Shown piece after piece: positions 43,744 through 52,216 of a stretch of DNA of 64,000 bases (its first letter is position 1; each line of letters starts with the position of its first letter). The stretch spans positions 3,897-67,896 of the forward strand of contig JAEYPN010000024.1 in NCBI GenBank assembly GCA_023410715.1, in the 5' to 3' direction. The notes under the pieces were generated by a model that was not told the origin of the DNA, searched no databases, and saw only the letters and a list, made by a program, of their open reading frames with translations. A program made the position numbers and the translations under genes. The DNA is from Bacillota bacterium. GTDB taxonomy: Bacteria > Bacillota_I > Bacilli_A > Izemoplasmatales > UBA1188.

Positions 43744-45071
43744 AAATTCTTCATTGCCTCATAATATATATCCATAGCTTTAAGTAGTGATTCAATTGAA
43801 ACTTTCTCGTTTCTTTGATGAGCTTCATCTATCGTTCCAGGAAATTGCATACCAAACGCAACAGCATTTGAAAAATGACGCGCATATGTTCCTCCACCAA
43901 TAGAAATAGGACCATTGTTAAAATCATTTGTATATTTTTGGTATGCACTTAAAAGTGTCTTTACTAGGAATGAATTTCTATCAACATATAAATATGGTGA
44001 ATTACTATATTCAATAAACTCATAACCTAATTCTAAAGCTAATGCTTTCAATTCTTTCATTTTTTCTTCATAGTTAAAATTCTTTGGGTAACGAATGTTA
44101 GAAGCTACAAAGAATTCACCATCACCATATGTGAATAAGGCTGGATTAATCGTTAAATCTTTCATTTCATCATCATAACAATTTATATTTAATTTATGTC
44201 CAAAATCATCAAAAGTAAAATATTTTTCAACAAATTTTAAATAATCGTTATCAATATATTTATTTAAAAATTTAACTAATAAAGAAGCGGCATTAACTCC
44301 TAAGAACGGCATTGATCCATGGGCAGTCTTCCCAATAATAGTATATTCATTTCCTACTACTTTGCCAGTAACTTTTTCTTCTTCTAAGAACATTTTAAAT
44401 TTATCTTCTAAATCAATTGATATTTTTGCAGTTGCTTCATCTGGAACAACATTAAGTCTAATACCAGATTTAAAACTAATTAAGCCATTATCTAAACATC
44501 TACCTTTAAAACCAAAACTAGCTATTCCTTTTTCAGCAAAGATTAAAGGGAATTCAGCATCTGGAACAAAAGACATTGTTGGAATTTCTTCTTTTTCTAA
44601 ATACTTATCCATGCAACGACTACCTGATTCCTCGTCACATCCAAAGATTAATCTAATTCTTTTATTAATCTTAATATTTTCATCCTTTATTCTTTTTAAA
44701 GCATAATAAGCGGCCATTGATGGTCCTTTATCATCGCTTGAACCGCGAGCATAAATGTATCCATCTTCAATTGTAGCACTAAAAGGTGGATATTTCCATT
44801 CATCTGCTTTTCCTACAGGAACAACGTCTAAATGGCATAAAACACCAAGCATTTCACTGCCGGTTCCATATTCGATATATCCTGCATAATTGTCAATATT
44901 TTTTACCTTAAAGCCATCTTTTTTACCTAACTTTAAAATATAGTCTAATGCTTTACGTATATCTTTTCCGAATGGTTCGCTTACATTTTCCGGTTTATAT
45001 TCGTCTAAAACACTAGGAATTTGTAAAAGACCTGTCAGGTCACTTATAAAACTATCATAATATTTATACAT
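43734..45071 (-). CDS. pepV: M20 family dipeptidase PepV
   Basis: A 445-residue zinc metallopeptidase that releases the C-terminal residue of dipeptides. LCHLDVVPVG holds the first metal His/Asp, SSDDKGPSMAAYYAL the bridging Asp, and FGCDEESGSRCMDKY the catalytic and metal Glu pair. A lid domain with GKTAHGSMP (third His) follows, and ISIGGGTYARHF closes the site. The size matches PepV/Xaa-His dipeptidase. No signal peptide. Confidence 0.92.
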   Translation of the reverse strand: MYKYYDSFISDLTGLLQIPSVLDEYKPENVSEPFGKDIRKALDYILKLGKKDGFKVKNIDNYAGYIEYGTGSEMLGVLCHLDVVPVGKADEWKYPPFSATIEDGYIYARGSSDDKGPSMAAYYALKRIKDENIKINKRIRLIFGCDEESGSRCMDKYLEKEEIPTMSFVPDAEFPLIFAEKGIASFGFKGRCLDNGLISFKSGIRLNVVPDEATAKISIDLEDKFKMFLEEEKVTGKVVGNEYTIIGKTAHGSMPFLGVNAASLLVKFLNKYIDNDYLKFVEKYFTFDDFGHKLNINCYDDEMKDLTINPALFTYGDGEFFVASNIRYPKNFNYEEKMKELKALALELGYEFIEYSNSPYLYVDRNSFLVKTLLSAYQKYTNDFNNGPISIGGGTYARHFSNAVAFGMQFPGTIDEAHQRNEKVSIESLLKAMDIYYEAMKNLCV

Positions 45072-45128
45072 ATTGTCATCTCCGTTTAAATTATTATATC
45101 ATAAACCAATATTATTTTTCCATAATAT

Positions 45129-45157
45129 GCATAAAAAAACCTAATTCATTCACAATA
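45129..45157 (+). promoter_or_regulatory. Candidate forespore (sigma-G) promoter of sspI
   Basis: GCATA (45129-45133), 17-base spacer, CACAATA (45151-45157). Compared with the sigma-G pattern GnATA / CATnnTA this is a full -35 and six of seven at -10. No good sigma-A promoter is seen in the gap. Confidence 0.5.
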
Positions 45158-45176
45158 TTTATTAGGAGGTTATTCA

Positions 45177-45383
45177 ATGGATATTAGTTTACGACAACAC
45201 ATAACACAAAACATTAAAGATTTAAAATTTGATGAGATGAAATCATCGATCTCGGATGCAATTACGAGTGGAGATGAAAAAGCCTTAATTGGTTTAGGCG
45301 TTGTATTTGAAATCATTTGGAATAAATCTAATGAAGATATGCGAGCTAACTATGTAAATCAAATAGTTGAAAGTTTTAAATAA
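45177..45383 (+). CDS. sspI: Small acid-soluble spore protein SspI
   Basis: A 68-residue protein. MDISLRQHITQNI, then SISDAITSGDEKALIGLGVVFEIIW is very close to Bacillus SspI (MDLNLRHAV..., [22 protein letters not shown]). SspI is a minor SASP made in the developing forespore. SD AGGAGG is well placed. It is a monocistronic plus-strand gene in an otherwise minus region, with a sigma-G-like promoter and a terminator. It is strong evidence that the organism, or its recent ancestor, forms endospores. Confidence 0.92.
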   Translation: MDISLRQHITQNIKDLKFDEMKSSISDAITSGDEKALIGLGVVFEIIWNKSNEDMRANYVNQIVESFK

Positions 45384-45384
45384 A

Positions 45385-45408
45385 ATTCTCGAAAATGAGA
45401 ATTTTTTT
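45385..45408 (+). terminator. Terminator after sspI
   Basis: Stem ATTCTC-GAAAAT-GAGAAT and seven Ts, two bases past the stop. Confidence 0.85.
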
Positions 45409-45438
45409 ATTTTTTTTAGCATAAAATTCAAAAACAAC

Positions 45439-45468
45439 TTGACATATGAATGATTGTTCATATATAAT
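45439..45468 (+). promoter_or_regulatory. Promoter and ArsR-type operator of the metal-efflux operon
   Basis: -35 TTGACA (45439-45444), 18-base spacer, -10 TATAAT (45463-45468). The spacer is filled by ATATGAA-TGATTG-TTCATAT (45444-45463), a perfect 7-6-7 inverted repeat of the TGAA-N6-TTCA type used by CadC/CzrA repressors. Repressor binding would block RNA polymerase. Confidence 0.85.
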
Positions 45469-45491
45469 GTTTTGTTGAAGAGAGGTTTATT

Positions 45492-47618
45492 ATGATAAAG
45501 AAAATAGTAATGGAAAACTTAACGTGCGTAAACTGCGCGACTAAAATAGAGAAAAGAATAAATAATCTTGATTATGTAAATAATGCTTCGTTCAATTTTA
45601 CAAACCAAATAATGACTGTCGATTTTAATGATGATGTTAACTTAGATGATGCACTCTTTCAAATAAAAAATATTGTCAACGTTTTAGAGGATAATGTCAA
45701 TACTTATTACCAAAACGAAAAAAAGCAAGTAAAGGAAGTTAAATTTTTTATTGACTATTTACCTGTGGTGATTGGCTTAATAATTTTTATTGTAGCTTTC
45801 GTTATGAATGATATTATTTATTTGAGATTCATTCATAAACCATTACCAGGATGGGTTAAGATCTTATACTGGATTGGCTATGTTTTCTTATCATCACGAA
45901 TCATTTATTCAACAATAAAAGCGATTATTCATAAGAACTTTTTTAGTGAAAATACACTGATGCTCATTGCGACTTTAGCAGCGATGTATTTAGGAAAGTT
46001 TGATGAAAGTATCTCAGTAATTTTGCTTTATTCTATTGGTGAATTCTTGCAAAGAAAAGCTGTTGATCGTAGTAAAAATGAAATTGGCTCGCTTATTAAT
46101 CTTCAGGTTGAATATTCTAACGTTATACGTGATGGTGCGGTTGTCCAAATTACTCCTGATCAAATTAAAATTAAAGATATAATTGTAATTAAAAACGGTG
46201 AAAGAGTTCCCGTTGATGGAATAATTTCCAAAGGAAATACAAGTTTAAATTCCAGTACTTTGAATGGTGAATCTCGTCTTACGACAGTTAAAGAAGGCGA
46301 TGAAGTATTAAGTGGTAATATCAATGTGGGAAATGTCATTGAACTAGAAGCCACTAAAGAATATAAAGATTCAACATTAGCCAAAATTATTAATCTAATT
46401 GAAAATTCCACAAGTAACAAATCAAAAAACGAGATTTTTATTACAAAATTTTCAAAAATTTATACACCAATTGTTTTAGTTTTGGCCTTCGCATTATTTA
46501 TTGTTCCATCTTTCTTTTATATTAGTCAAGCTAATTTTAAAGAAATTGTTAATAAAAACATTTATAAAACCGCAATGTTTTTAGTAATATCTTGTCCTTG
46601 TTCATTAGTTTTATCAATTCCTTTATCTTATTTTGCTGGAATTGGGAAAGCTGCAAAAAATGGTATCTTATTTAAAGGTTCAACTTATTTACAAATTATG
46701 TCTGATGTTAAAACTATTGCTTTAGATAAAACTGGAACTTTGACTTATGGTGATTTCTTTGTAACTGAATATACAAGCGATGATGTTTATAAAATTGCTG
46801 CTTCGGTTGAAAGATATTCAAATCATCCAATCGCTCAATCTATTTATCAACAATATAAAGGGGAATTGTATTCATTAACTAATGTTGAGGAAATTCCTGG
46901 ATATGGTGTCAAGGCCTGTTTAGATGGCAAACCTGTCTTTGTTGGTAATTATCGTTTTTTAAATAATAATGGCATTATTTTTAATAAAGTTATTAACAAA
47001 ACTGGTAGCCTTGTTTATGTAGCAGTAGACTCAAAGTATTATGGTGTAATTACAATTAAGGATAGTTTAAAAGAAACTTCAATTGATACTGTCCGTCGTT
47101 TAAATAAAAATTATGATACTATCATGTTAACTGGTGATAACGAAGCCAGCGCAAATGAAATAGCTAAAAATCTTGGAGGAATTGAATATTACTCAGAACT
47201 TCTTCCTGAAGATAAGCTTAAAAAATTTAACGAAATTAAAGATCAAGGAACGGCTGTTTATGTTGGTGATGGAATCAATGATGCCCCACTTTTAAAAGAA
47301 GCTGATATCGGAGTTTCTATTGGTGATGCTTCAGATATTGCAATTGATGTCGCTGATGTTATAATTATTGACGGAAATATTAGTACACTTGAAAAAGCAT
47401 TTAATATTGCAAAAAAAACAAAAATTATTGTTTTAGAAAATATTATCTTTTCTTTAGCTATTAAGAGTATTTTCTTAATCTTAGCTTCATTTGGTATTTC
47501 CACAATGTTCCTTTCAATCCTAGCTGATGTTGGTGTAACATTAATTGCCATCTTTAATTCATTAAGAATTATTTATCAAAATAAATATATCGAAAAGAAG
47601 AGTGTAAAAAATGAGTAA
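45492..47618 (+). CDS. P1B-type heavy-metal efflux ATPase (Zn/Cd/Pb type)
   Basis: A 708-residue membrane pump. The N-terminal HMA domain has LTCVNC (metal site). Eight predicted membrane segments follow. P-type motifs are SCPCSLV (metal site in membrane helix 6; the usual CPCAL is CPCSL), NGES (the T of TGES replaced by N), DKTGTLT phosphorylation site, SNHPIAQS (HP motif) and GDGINDAP. The last helices hold ADVGVT, whose Asp is typical of Zn(II)/Cd(II) exporters. It is the first gene of a two-gene operon with an ArsR repressor, eight bases overlapping. Confidence 0.93.
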   Translation: MIKKIVMENLTCVNCATKIEKRINNLDYVNNASFNFTNQIMTVDFNDDVNLDDALFQIKNIVNVLEDNVNTYYQNEKKQVKEVKFFIDYLPVVIGLIIFIVAFVMNDIIYLRFIHKPLPGWVKILYWIGYVFLSSRIIYSTIKAIIHKNFFSENTLMLIATLAAMYLGKFDESISVILLYSIGEFLQRKAVDRSKNEIGSLINLQVEYSNVIRDGAVVQITPDQIKIKDIIVIKNGERVPVDGIISKGNTSLNSSTLNGESRLTTVKEGDEVLSGNINVGNVIELEATKEYKDSTLAKIINLIENSTSNKSKNEIFITKFSKIYTPIVLVLAFALFIVPSFFYISQANFKEIVNKNIYKTAMFLVISCPCSLVLSIPLSYFAGIGKAAKNGILFKGSTYLQIMSDVKTIALDKTGTLTYGDFFVTEYTSDDVYKIAASVERYSNHPIAQSIYQQYKGELYSLTNVEEIPGYGVKACLDGKPVFVGNYRFLNNNGIIFNKVINKTGSLVYVAVDSKYYGVITIKDSLKETSIDTVRRLNKNYDTIMLTGDNEASANEIAKNLGGIEYYSELLPEDKLKKFNEIKDQGTAVYVGDGINDAPLLKEADIGVSIGDASDIAIDVADVIIIDGNISTLEKAFNIAKKTKIIVLENIIFSLAIKSIFLILASFGISTMFLSILADVGVTLIAIFNSLRIIYQNKYIEKKSVKNE

Positions 47619-47892
47619 TATTCTAAAAACAAAAAACTTATTTAAAATTCTTGCGGATGAAACAAGATTAAGAATTATTGAATTGATATCAGAAAAGGAA
47701 ATGTGCGTCGGGGATATCTATACGACTTTAAATATGACTCAATCATCAATTTCCCATCAACTAAGCTATTTAAAAGAAAACAATATTGTTAAAAGTCATA
47801 AAATTAATAAAAACGTTTATTATTCATTAGCAGACAATCATATTTATGAAATCTTTAAAATGGGTTATGAACATGTCAATGAGTGTAAATAA
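47611..47892 (+). CDS. ArsR/SmtB-family metal-sensing repressor (CzrA/CadC-like)
   Basis: A 93-residue winged-helix repressor. The HTH includes LADETRLRIIELI and MTQSSISHQLSYLKE. The alpha-5 metal site reads D-x-H-x10-H-x2-E (DNHIYEIFKMGYEHVNE), as in zinc- and cobalt-sensing CzrA/SmtB proteins. The alpha-3 ELCVCD motif of CadC is reduced to MCVGD, one Cys, so zinc sensing via alpha-5 is the more likely mode. It overlaps the ATPase end by eight bases and should repress the operator at 45444-45463. Being second gene is less usual than being first. Confidence 0.9.
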   Translation: MSNILKTKNLFKILADETRLRIIELISEKEMCVGDIYTTLNMTQSSISHQLSYLKENNIVKSHKINKNVYYSLADNHIYEIFKMGYEHVNECK

Positions 47893-47926
47893 AAAGCTTA
47901 AGTAAACTTTTACTTAAGCTTTTTTA
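47891..47926. terminator. Bidirectional terminator between the arsR and GH2 genes
   Basis: Perfect 16-base stem AAAAAGCTTAAGTAAA/TTTACTTAAGCTTTTT with two-base centre, flanked by A and T tracts. It serves both converging units. Confidence 0.9.
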
Positions 47927-49620
47927 CTTATTATATCATAAATAATCTTTGAGTCAATTTTTGGTTCACGATTTGGATAAACCAAACCATTAACTTCTTG
48001 CTCAACGTCAGATAACTGGGTGTAACAATATCCCGATAGATAAGAAAGATTATATAAATTTTCTATCAAGCTTTTAAAGCGCCTAATAAATTCTTCCTTA
48101 GATTTAACACCATCCCCATATCCCCAGTTATTACCACTTGTTTTATCCTTAAAGGCTGTTCCCCCAAATTCTGAAAATATTATCGGTTGATTTTGATATT
48201 TATATGAGTCAGCAAAAGCACCTTTATTACTTTGTTCATATAGACCATTAGTAGTTTTTTCAATTGTCTCAAAGTATTTATATAGTTTATCTCCATCTTG
48301 TTCATAATGATGTAAAGTTAATATATCTGAAATAGTATGCTCCCAACCATCATTTGTAATCACAAAACGCATCTTATCATAAGCTTTAGTTTCATAATAA
48401 ATATTATTTACAAATATCTGAATATCCTTATTTTCTTTAATTTCTTCAATTCCCCATGATTCGTTAAAAGGAACCCAAGTAATTATTGATGGATGATTGT
48501 AAAGTTGTTTTAGAGCTAAAAGCCATTCACGTTTAAATGTTTTTTGTGACTGAACATTACATAAATACATCGATGGCATTTCACACCATACGAGATACCC
48601 TTTAACATCAGCAAAGCAAAAAAATCTCTCATCTTCAATCTTTTGATGTTTCCTAGCCCCATTAAAGCCCATTTCTTTCATAATCAAAATATCTTGTAAC
48701 AATTCATTTGGACTTGGAGCTGTTAAACCACTTTTTTCAAAATATCCTTGATCTAAAATCAATTTTTGGTAAAGGACATGATTATTCAAGTATATTCTTT
48801 GATTTTTTATTTCTAATTTCCTTACACCAAAATAGCTATAAACATTATCAACTTCTTTTGAATCATGGATTAAGCGGATTTTTACATCATAAAGCTCAGG
48901 ACTGTCTAAATCCCAAACATGAAATTCATCTTTAAGATAAAATTTAATTTCATTCTGACTAGTTACTTTTTTATCAACAAGCTTGTCATGATAAAAAACT
49001 TCAACCTCTTTTAAAGCAGGCTTCGAAGTCTCAAAATTCATACTAACTGATTTTTCATCAAAATCTGGAGTAATTTTAATATCTTTAAGAAAAATATCAT
49101 TAACATATTCAAGCCAAACACTTTTATAAATGCCTGTTGTATCAGTATACCAGCAGCCAAAATTTTCATCCTTCCAGCGCTGTTTTCCGCGTGGTTTTAA
49201 AACTGAATAATCATCATTTACCAAAATAACTAGAAGATTTTCACCAACAATGGCATGTTCGTTTAAGTCAAATGATAAGCGATGATAGCCGCCAAAATCC
49301 TCACCAACAAGATTTCCATTAACCCAGACCTTTGTATGATAATCACTACCTTCAATATGTAGTATAGCATTAACACTCGAAAGATTTATCTTTTTTTGAT
49401 ACCATACATGGTTTATTTCTTTTGTAATATTTATACCTGATAACTCGGTCTGATATGCAAAAGGAACATTAATATCATATTGTTTTATAAACCCTTGATA
49501 ATATTTTTGGTTAATTCCTTCATTATTTTCATCAAAGCAAAAATCCCATACTCCATCAAGTAAGTTCCAATCATCGCGTCTCAGTTGTGGTCTTGGATAG
49601 TTGAAATCTTTATCTATCAT
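47914..49620 (-). CDS. Glycoside hydrolase family 2 enzyme (beta-galactosidase/glucuronidase-like)
   Basis: A 568-residue cytoplasmic glycosidase. It has a sugar-binding beta-sandwich (about 10-180, with HVWYQKKINL and SDYHTKVWVNG), an immunoglobulin-like middle, and a TIM barrel whose acid/base Glu is in VPFNESWG and nucleophile Glu in IIFSEFGGTAF. No signal peptide. The ATG at 49618-49620 is best placed after AGGA; upstream in-frame ATGs would overlap the tyrS end. It follows tyrS by 28 bases with no terminator, so it may be read from the Tyr T-box promoter. Specificity cannot be decided. Confidence 0.88.
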   Translation of the reverse strand: MIDKDFNYPRPQLRRDDWNLLDGVWDFCFDENNEGINQKYYQGFIKQYDINVPFAYQTELSGINITKEINHVWYQKKINLSSVNAILHIEGSDYHTKVWVNGNLVGEDFGGYHRLSFDLNEHAIVGENLLVILVNDDYSVLKPRGKQRWKDENFGCWYTDTTGIYKSVWLEYVNDIFLKDIKITPDFDEKSVSMNFETSKPALKEVEVFYHDKLVDKKVTSQNEIKFYLKDEFHVWDLDSPELYDVKIRLIHDSKEVDNVYSYFGVRKLEIKNQRIYLNNHVLYQKLILDQGYFEKSGLTAPSPNELLQDILIMKEMGFNGARKHQKIEDERFFCFADVKGYLVWCEMPSMYLCNVQSQKTFKREWLLALKQLYNHPSIITWVPFNESWGIEEIKENKDIQIFVNNIYYETKAYDKMRFVITNDGWEHTISDILTLHHYEQDGDKLYKYFETIEKTTNGLYEQSNKGAFADSYKYQNQPIIFSEFGGTAFKDKTSGNNWGYGDGVKSKEEFIRRFKSLIENLYNLSYLSGYCYTQLSDVEQEVNGLVYPNREPKIDSKIIYDIISKKA

Positions 49621-49648
49621 CTGAATCATCTTCCTATATGAATTAATA

Positions 49649-50887
49649 TTATTTATGTTCAACTAGGGCATGTACTTTTTTACCACGTCTAATCATAGTA
49701 TAGGTATTGCCAATAGCTTTTTCTTTTGTAACTATAAAGCTTACATCAGTCTCTTTTTCACCATTAACTGATACAGCACCCGTAGTAATAAATTCGCGTG
49801 CTTCCCTTTTTGATTTAGCTAAGCCAGTTAATAATAGAACCTCAACTAATTCTAAATCATTTTCCAAAACTGTTTTATCTAAGTCTTTGAAGCCTAAAGC
49901 TATTTCTTCTTTTGTTAAACTATTTATATCGCCACTGAATAATGCTTCCGAAATTTTAATTGCTTCAGCACAATCTTCTTCTCCATGGATGAAAGTTGTA
50001 AGTTCTTTTGCTAAAACTTTTTGTGCAAAACGTAAATGTGGTGCTTCAGTTGATGCTTCTTCAATATCTAAGATTTCATCATGTGATAAGAAAGTAAATC
50101 TCTTTAAATATGTAATTGCATCAGCATCGGCAGTATTTAACCAGAATTGATAGAATTCATATGGTGATGTTTTATCTTTATCAAGCCATACAGCGCCACC
50201 TGCTGATTTACCAAATTTAGTGCCATCAGATTTAGTTAATAGTGGAAATGTAAAACCATAAGCAGCCTCATCATTGTTAGATATTTTTCTTATTAGTTCA
50301 GTACCAGAGGTAATATTTCCCCATTGATCAGCACCACCAATTTGTAAACGACAGCTATGATCTTTATATAATGTATAAAAGTCTAAAGCCTGAATAATTT
50401 GATATGAAAATTCTGTAAATGATATGCCATTTTCTAATCTTGATTTAACAGAATCTTTTGCCATCATGTAATTAATACTAAAATTCTTTCCAATGTCTCT
50501 TAAGAATGTAACAACATCCATTTTGCCAACCCAATCGTAGTTATTTACAATTTCAGCATTAGGTAACATTTTTTTAACTTGTTTAGCAATGCCATCGGCA
50601 TTTTTTAATGTTTCTTCAACTGTTAACAATTTTCTTTCTGAATTTCTTCCTGATGGATCGCCAATAAGACCAGTCGCTCCACCTATTAAAAGGATTGGAT
50701 TATGGCCATACTCTGCAAATCTTTTAGCTACCATATAAGCGATTAAATGACCAACATGTAAGCTATCCGCTGTTGGATCAGCTCCGAGGTAAAATGTTAC
50801 TTTTTCTTTTTCTAATACTTCAAATATTTTTTCATCGGTTACTTGGTTAATTAACCCACGCCACTTTAAATCTTCTAATAATGTCAT
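49649..50887 (-). CDS. tyrS: Tyrosyl-tRNA synthetase
   Basis: A 412-residue class I synthetase. LHVGHL is the HIGH-type motif, KFGKSAGG the KMSKS-type loop, and YDWVGKMDVVTFL is conserved. An S4 RNA-binding domain ends the protein (about 345-410, AKSKREAREFITTGAVSVNG). It is complete. A T-box leader with a TAC specifier controls it, and ccpA lies immediately upstream of that leader. In Bacillus murC, ccpA and tyrS are also linked. Confidence 0.97.
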   Translation of the reverse strand: MTLLEDLKWRGLINQVTDEKIFEVLEKEKVTFYLGADPTADSLHVGHLIAYMVAKRFAEYGHNPILLIGGATGLIGDPSGRNSERKLLTVEETLKNADGIAKQVKKMLPNAEIVNNYDWVGKMDVVTFLRDIGKNFSINYMMAKDSVKSRLENGISFTEFSYQIIQALDFYTLYKDHSCRLQIGGADQWGNITSGTELIRKISNNDEAAYGFTFPLLTKSDGTKFGKSAGGAVWLDKDKTSPYEFYQFWLNTADADAITYLKRFTFLSHDEILDIEEASTEAPHLRFAQKVLAKELTTFIHGEEDCAEAIKISEALFSGDINSLTKEEIALGFKDLDKTVLENDLELVEVLLLTGLAKSKREAREFITTGAVSVNGEKETDVSFIVTKEKAIGNTYTMIRRGKKVHALVEHK

Positions 50888-50913
50888 TTTTAAAATCTCC
50901 TTTTCTATTAAAT

Positions 50914-51076
50914 AAAAAAATCGCCCTTATAAATAAGGACGAATTATTTCCGTGGTACCACCTTAATTCTAGATTTCTCTAGCACTTAAATCGTTAACGC
51001 CGATTTACGTATTTCTAAGCTCCACAAGGTAATTCATCATTAATCATTTTTTAGTTTTCACCAACCACTAAATCTC
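50914..51076 (-). promoter_or_regulatory. T-box riboswitch for tyrS
   Basis: The minus strand has the T-box AAGGTGGTACCACGG (near 50949-50963), a terminator CGTCCTTA/TAAGGGCG followed by Ts (50914-50942), and a TAC (Tyr) specifier at plus 51029-51031 nine bases before TGGAG. The leader is compact at about 160 bases. A possible promoter TTGAAG-N18-TATTAT (51082-51111) borders the ccpA stop. Confidence 0.92.
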
Positions 51077-51115
51077 TATTAATAATAATTAATAACTACT
51101 GTTTGCTTCAACGCT

Positions 51116-52120
51116 TTATTTATTTGTTTCGCGGTAGATAATGCTATGAGGAAGAGTAACCATTGCATCCTTAGCTACTTCATCTCCAACCATTTTCTTG
51201 GTTAATAAACGCATTCCTACAGCACCTATATCATATATTGGTAAATCTACTGTTGATAATTTTGGACGAGCAAGTGAGGCATATTTAGTATTTTGGAAAC
51301 CAAAAATTGAAATATCCTCTGGAATTTTTTTACCAGCATCAAGCATTACATTCATAAAGCTTACTGCAATCGAGTCACGTACAGCTACAACGCCATCAAC
51401 CTCGTTATTTTTGAAAAATTCTTCAAAATGGGCGCGGTTAATTGAGATATCGCCTGATGTACGCATGATTTTTGGTTCCATGCCTGCTTCGGTAATAGCT
51501 CTGATATATCCTTTTTCTTTTAGGTCATTAACCATATACTTTCTTGCAGTTGAAAGCATATAAATATTTTTACGACCTTCGCTAATTAAACTTTTAGTTA
51601 CCTCATATCCAGCTAATTCATAATCAATTGATACAGCAATTAAATCTGAAGCATCAGGATATAATGTATTTGCTAATACAATAGGAATATTATAGTTGTC
51701 TTGAATGTCTTTTAGTAAAGCATGTTGTTCAGAATTGATTTCATCATTAAGATAAAGGATACCGTCAACTTGTGCGGCAATAACATCCTTTAAGATTTCT
51801 GATTCTTTAGCTTCTTCACTCTTTAAAATGTATAGCAGTAAAGAATAATTATAAACACGAGCAATATCCGCAATTCCATTCATCATTTCCGCAACTGATG
51901 CTCTTGACATATCTGATACGATTACAGCTACTATTGTCGATTTTCTACTAGCTAAACCCTTAGCAAAAGCGTTAGGTTTATAACCTAAATCCTTAATAAC
52001 CTTTAAAACCTTTTCTCTAGTTTCAGGTTTTACTTTTTCAGGGTTGTTCAAAGCTCTTGACACTGTCGCTAACGATACCTTTGCTGCTCCTGCTACATCA
52101 TAAATTGTTGCTTTATTCAT
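51116..52120 (-). CDS. ccpA: Catabolite control protein CcpA (LacI family)
   Basis: A 334-residue repressor. The HTH TIYDVAGAAKVSLATVSRALNN and the hinge YKPNAFAKGLASRKST closely follow CcpA. The effector core (about 60-330) is a periplasmic-binding-like fold. The CcpA identity is supported by the murC-ccpA-tyrS gene order known from Bacillus. CcpA with HPr phosphorylated on Ser46 controls carbon catabolite genes; an HPr with that Ser is encoded at 60.7 kb. A cre-like sequence overlaps its own promoter. Confidence 0.88.
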   Translation of the reverse strand: MNKATIYDVAGAAKVSLATVSRALNNPEKVKPETREKVLKVIKDLGYKPNAFAKGLASRKSTIVAVIVSDMSRASVAEMMNGIADIARVYNYSLLLYILKSEEAKESEILKDVIAAQVDGILYLNDEINSEQHALLKDIQDNYNIPIVLANTLYPDASDLIAVSIDYELAGYEVTKSLISEGRKNIYMLSTARKYMVNDLKEKGYIRAITEAGMEPKIMRTSGDISINRAHFEEFFKNNEVDGVVAVRDSIAVSFMNVMLDAGKKIPEDISIFGFQNTKYASLARPKLSTVDLPIYDIGAVGMRLLTKKMVGDEVAKDAMVTLPHSIIYRETNK

Positions 52121-52160
52121 TATTTCACCAACCTATTTTATTTTAATAACCTATGTTACT

Positions 52161-52189
52161 ATTATACAATAAGCTGAAAATGTTTTCAA
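52161..52189 (-). promoter_or_regulatory. Promoter of ccpA overlapped by a cre-like site
   Basis: Minus-strand -35 TTGAAA (52184-52189), 17-base spacer, -10 TATAAT (52161-52166). TGAAAATGTTTTCA (52175-52188) matches the cre consensus TGWAANCGNTNWCA at 13 of 14 positions and has perfect six-base arms. It overlaps the -35. Confidence 0.75.
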
Positions 52190-52216
52190 GTAATTTTACT
52201 AATTTATGAAAATTTT

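Noticed and set aside
49707..50150. A 147-codon open frame antisense to tyrS
   Set aside because: It lies wholly inside the well-supported tyrS, is Ser/Lys-rich shadow sequence, and has no SD.
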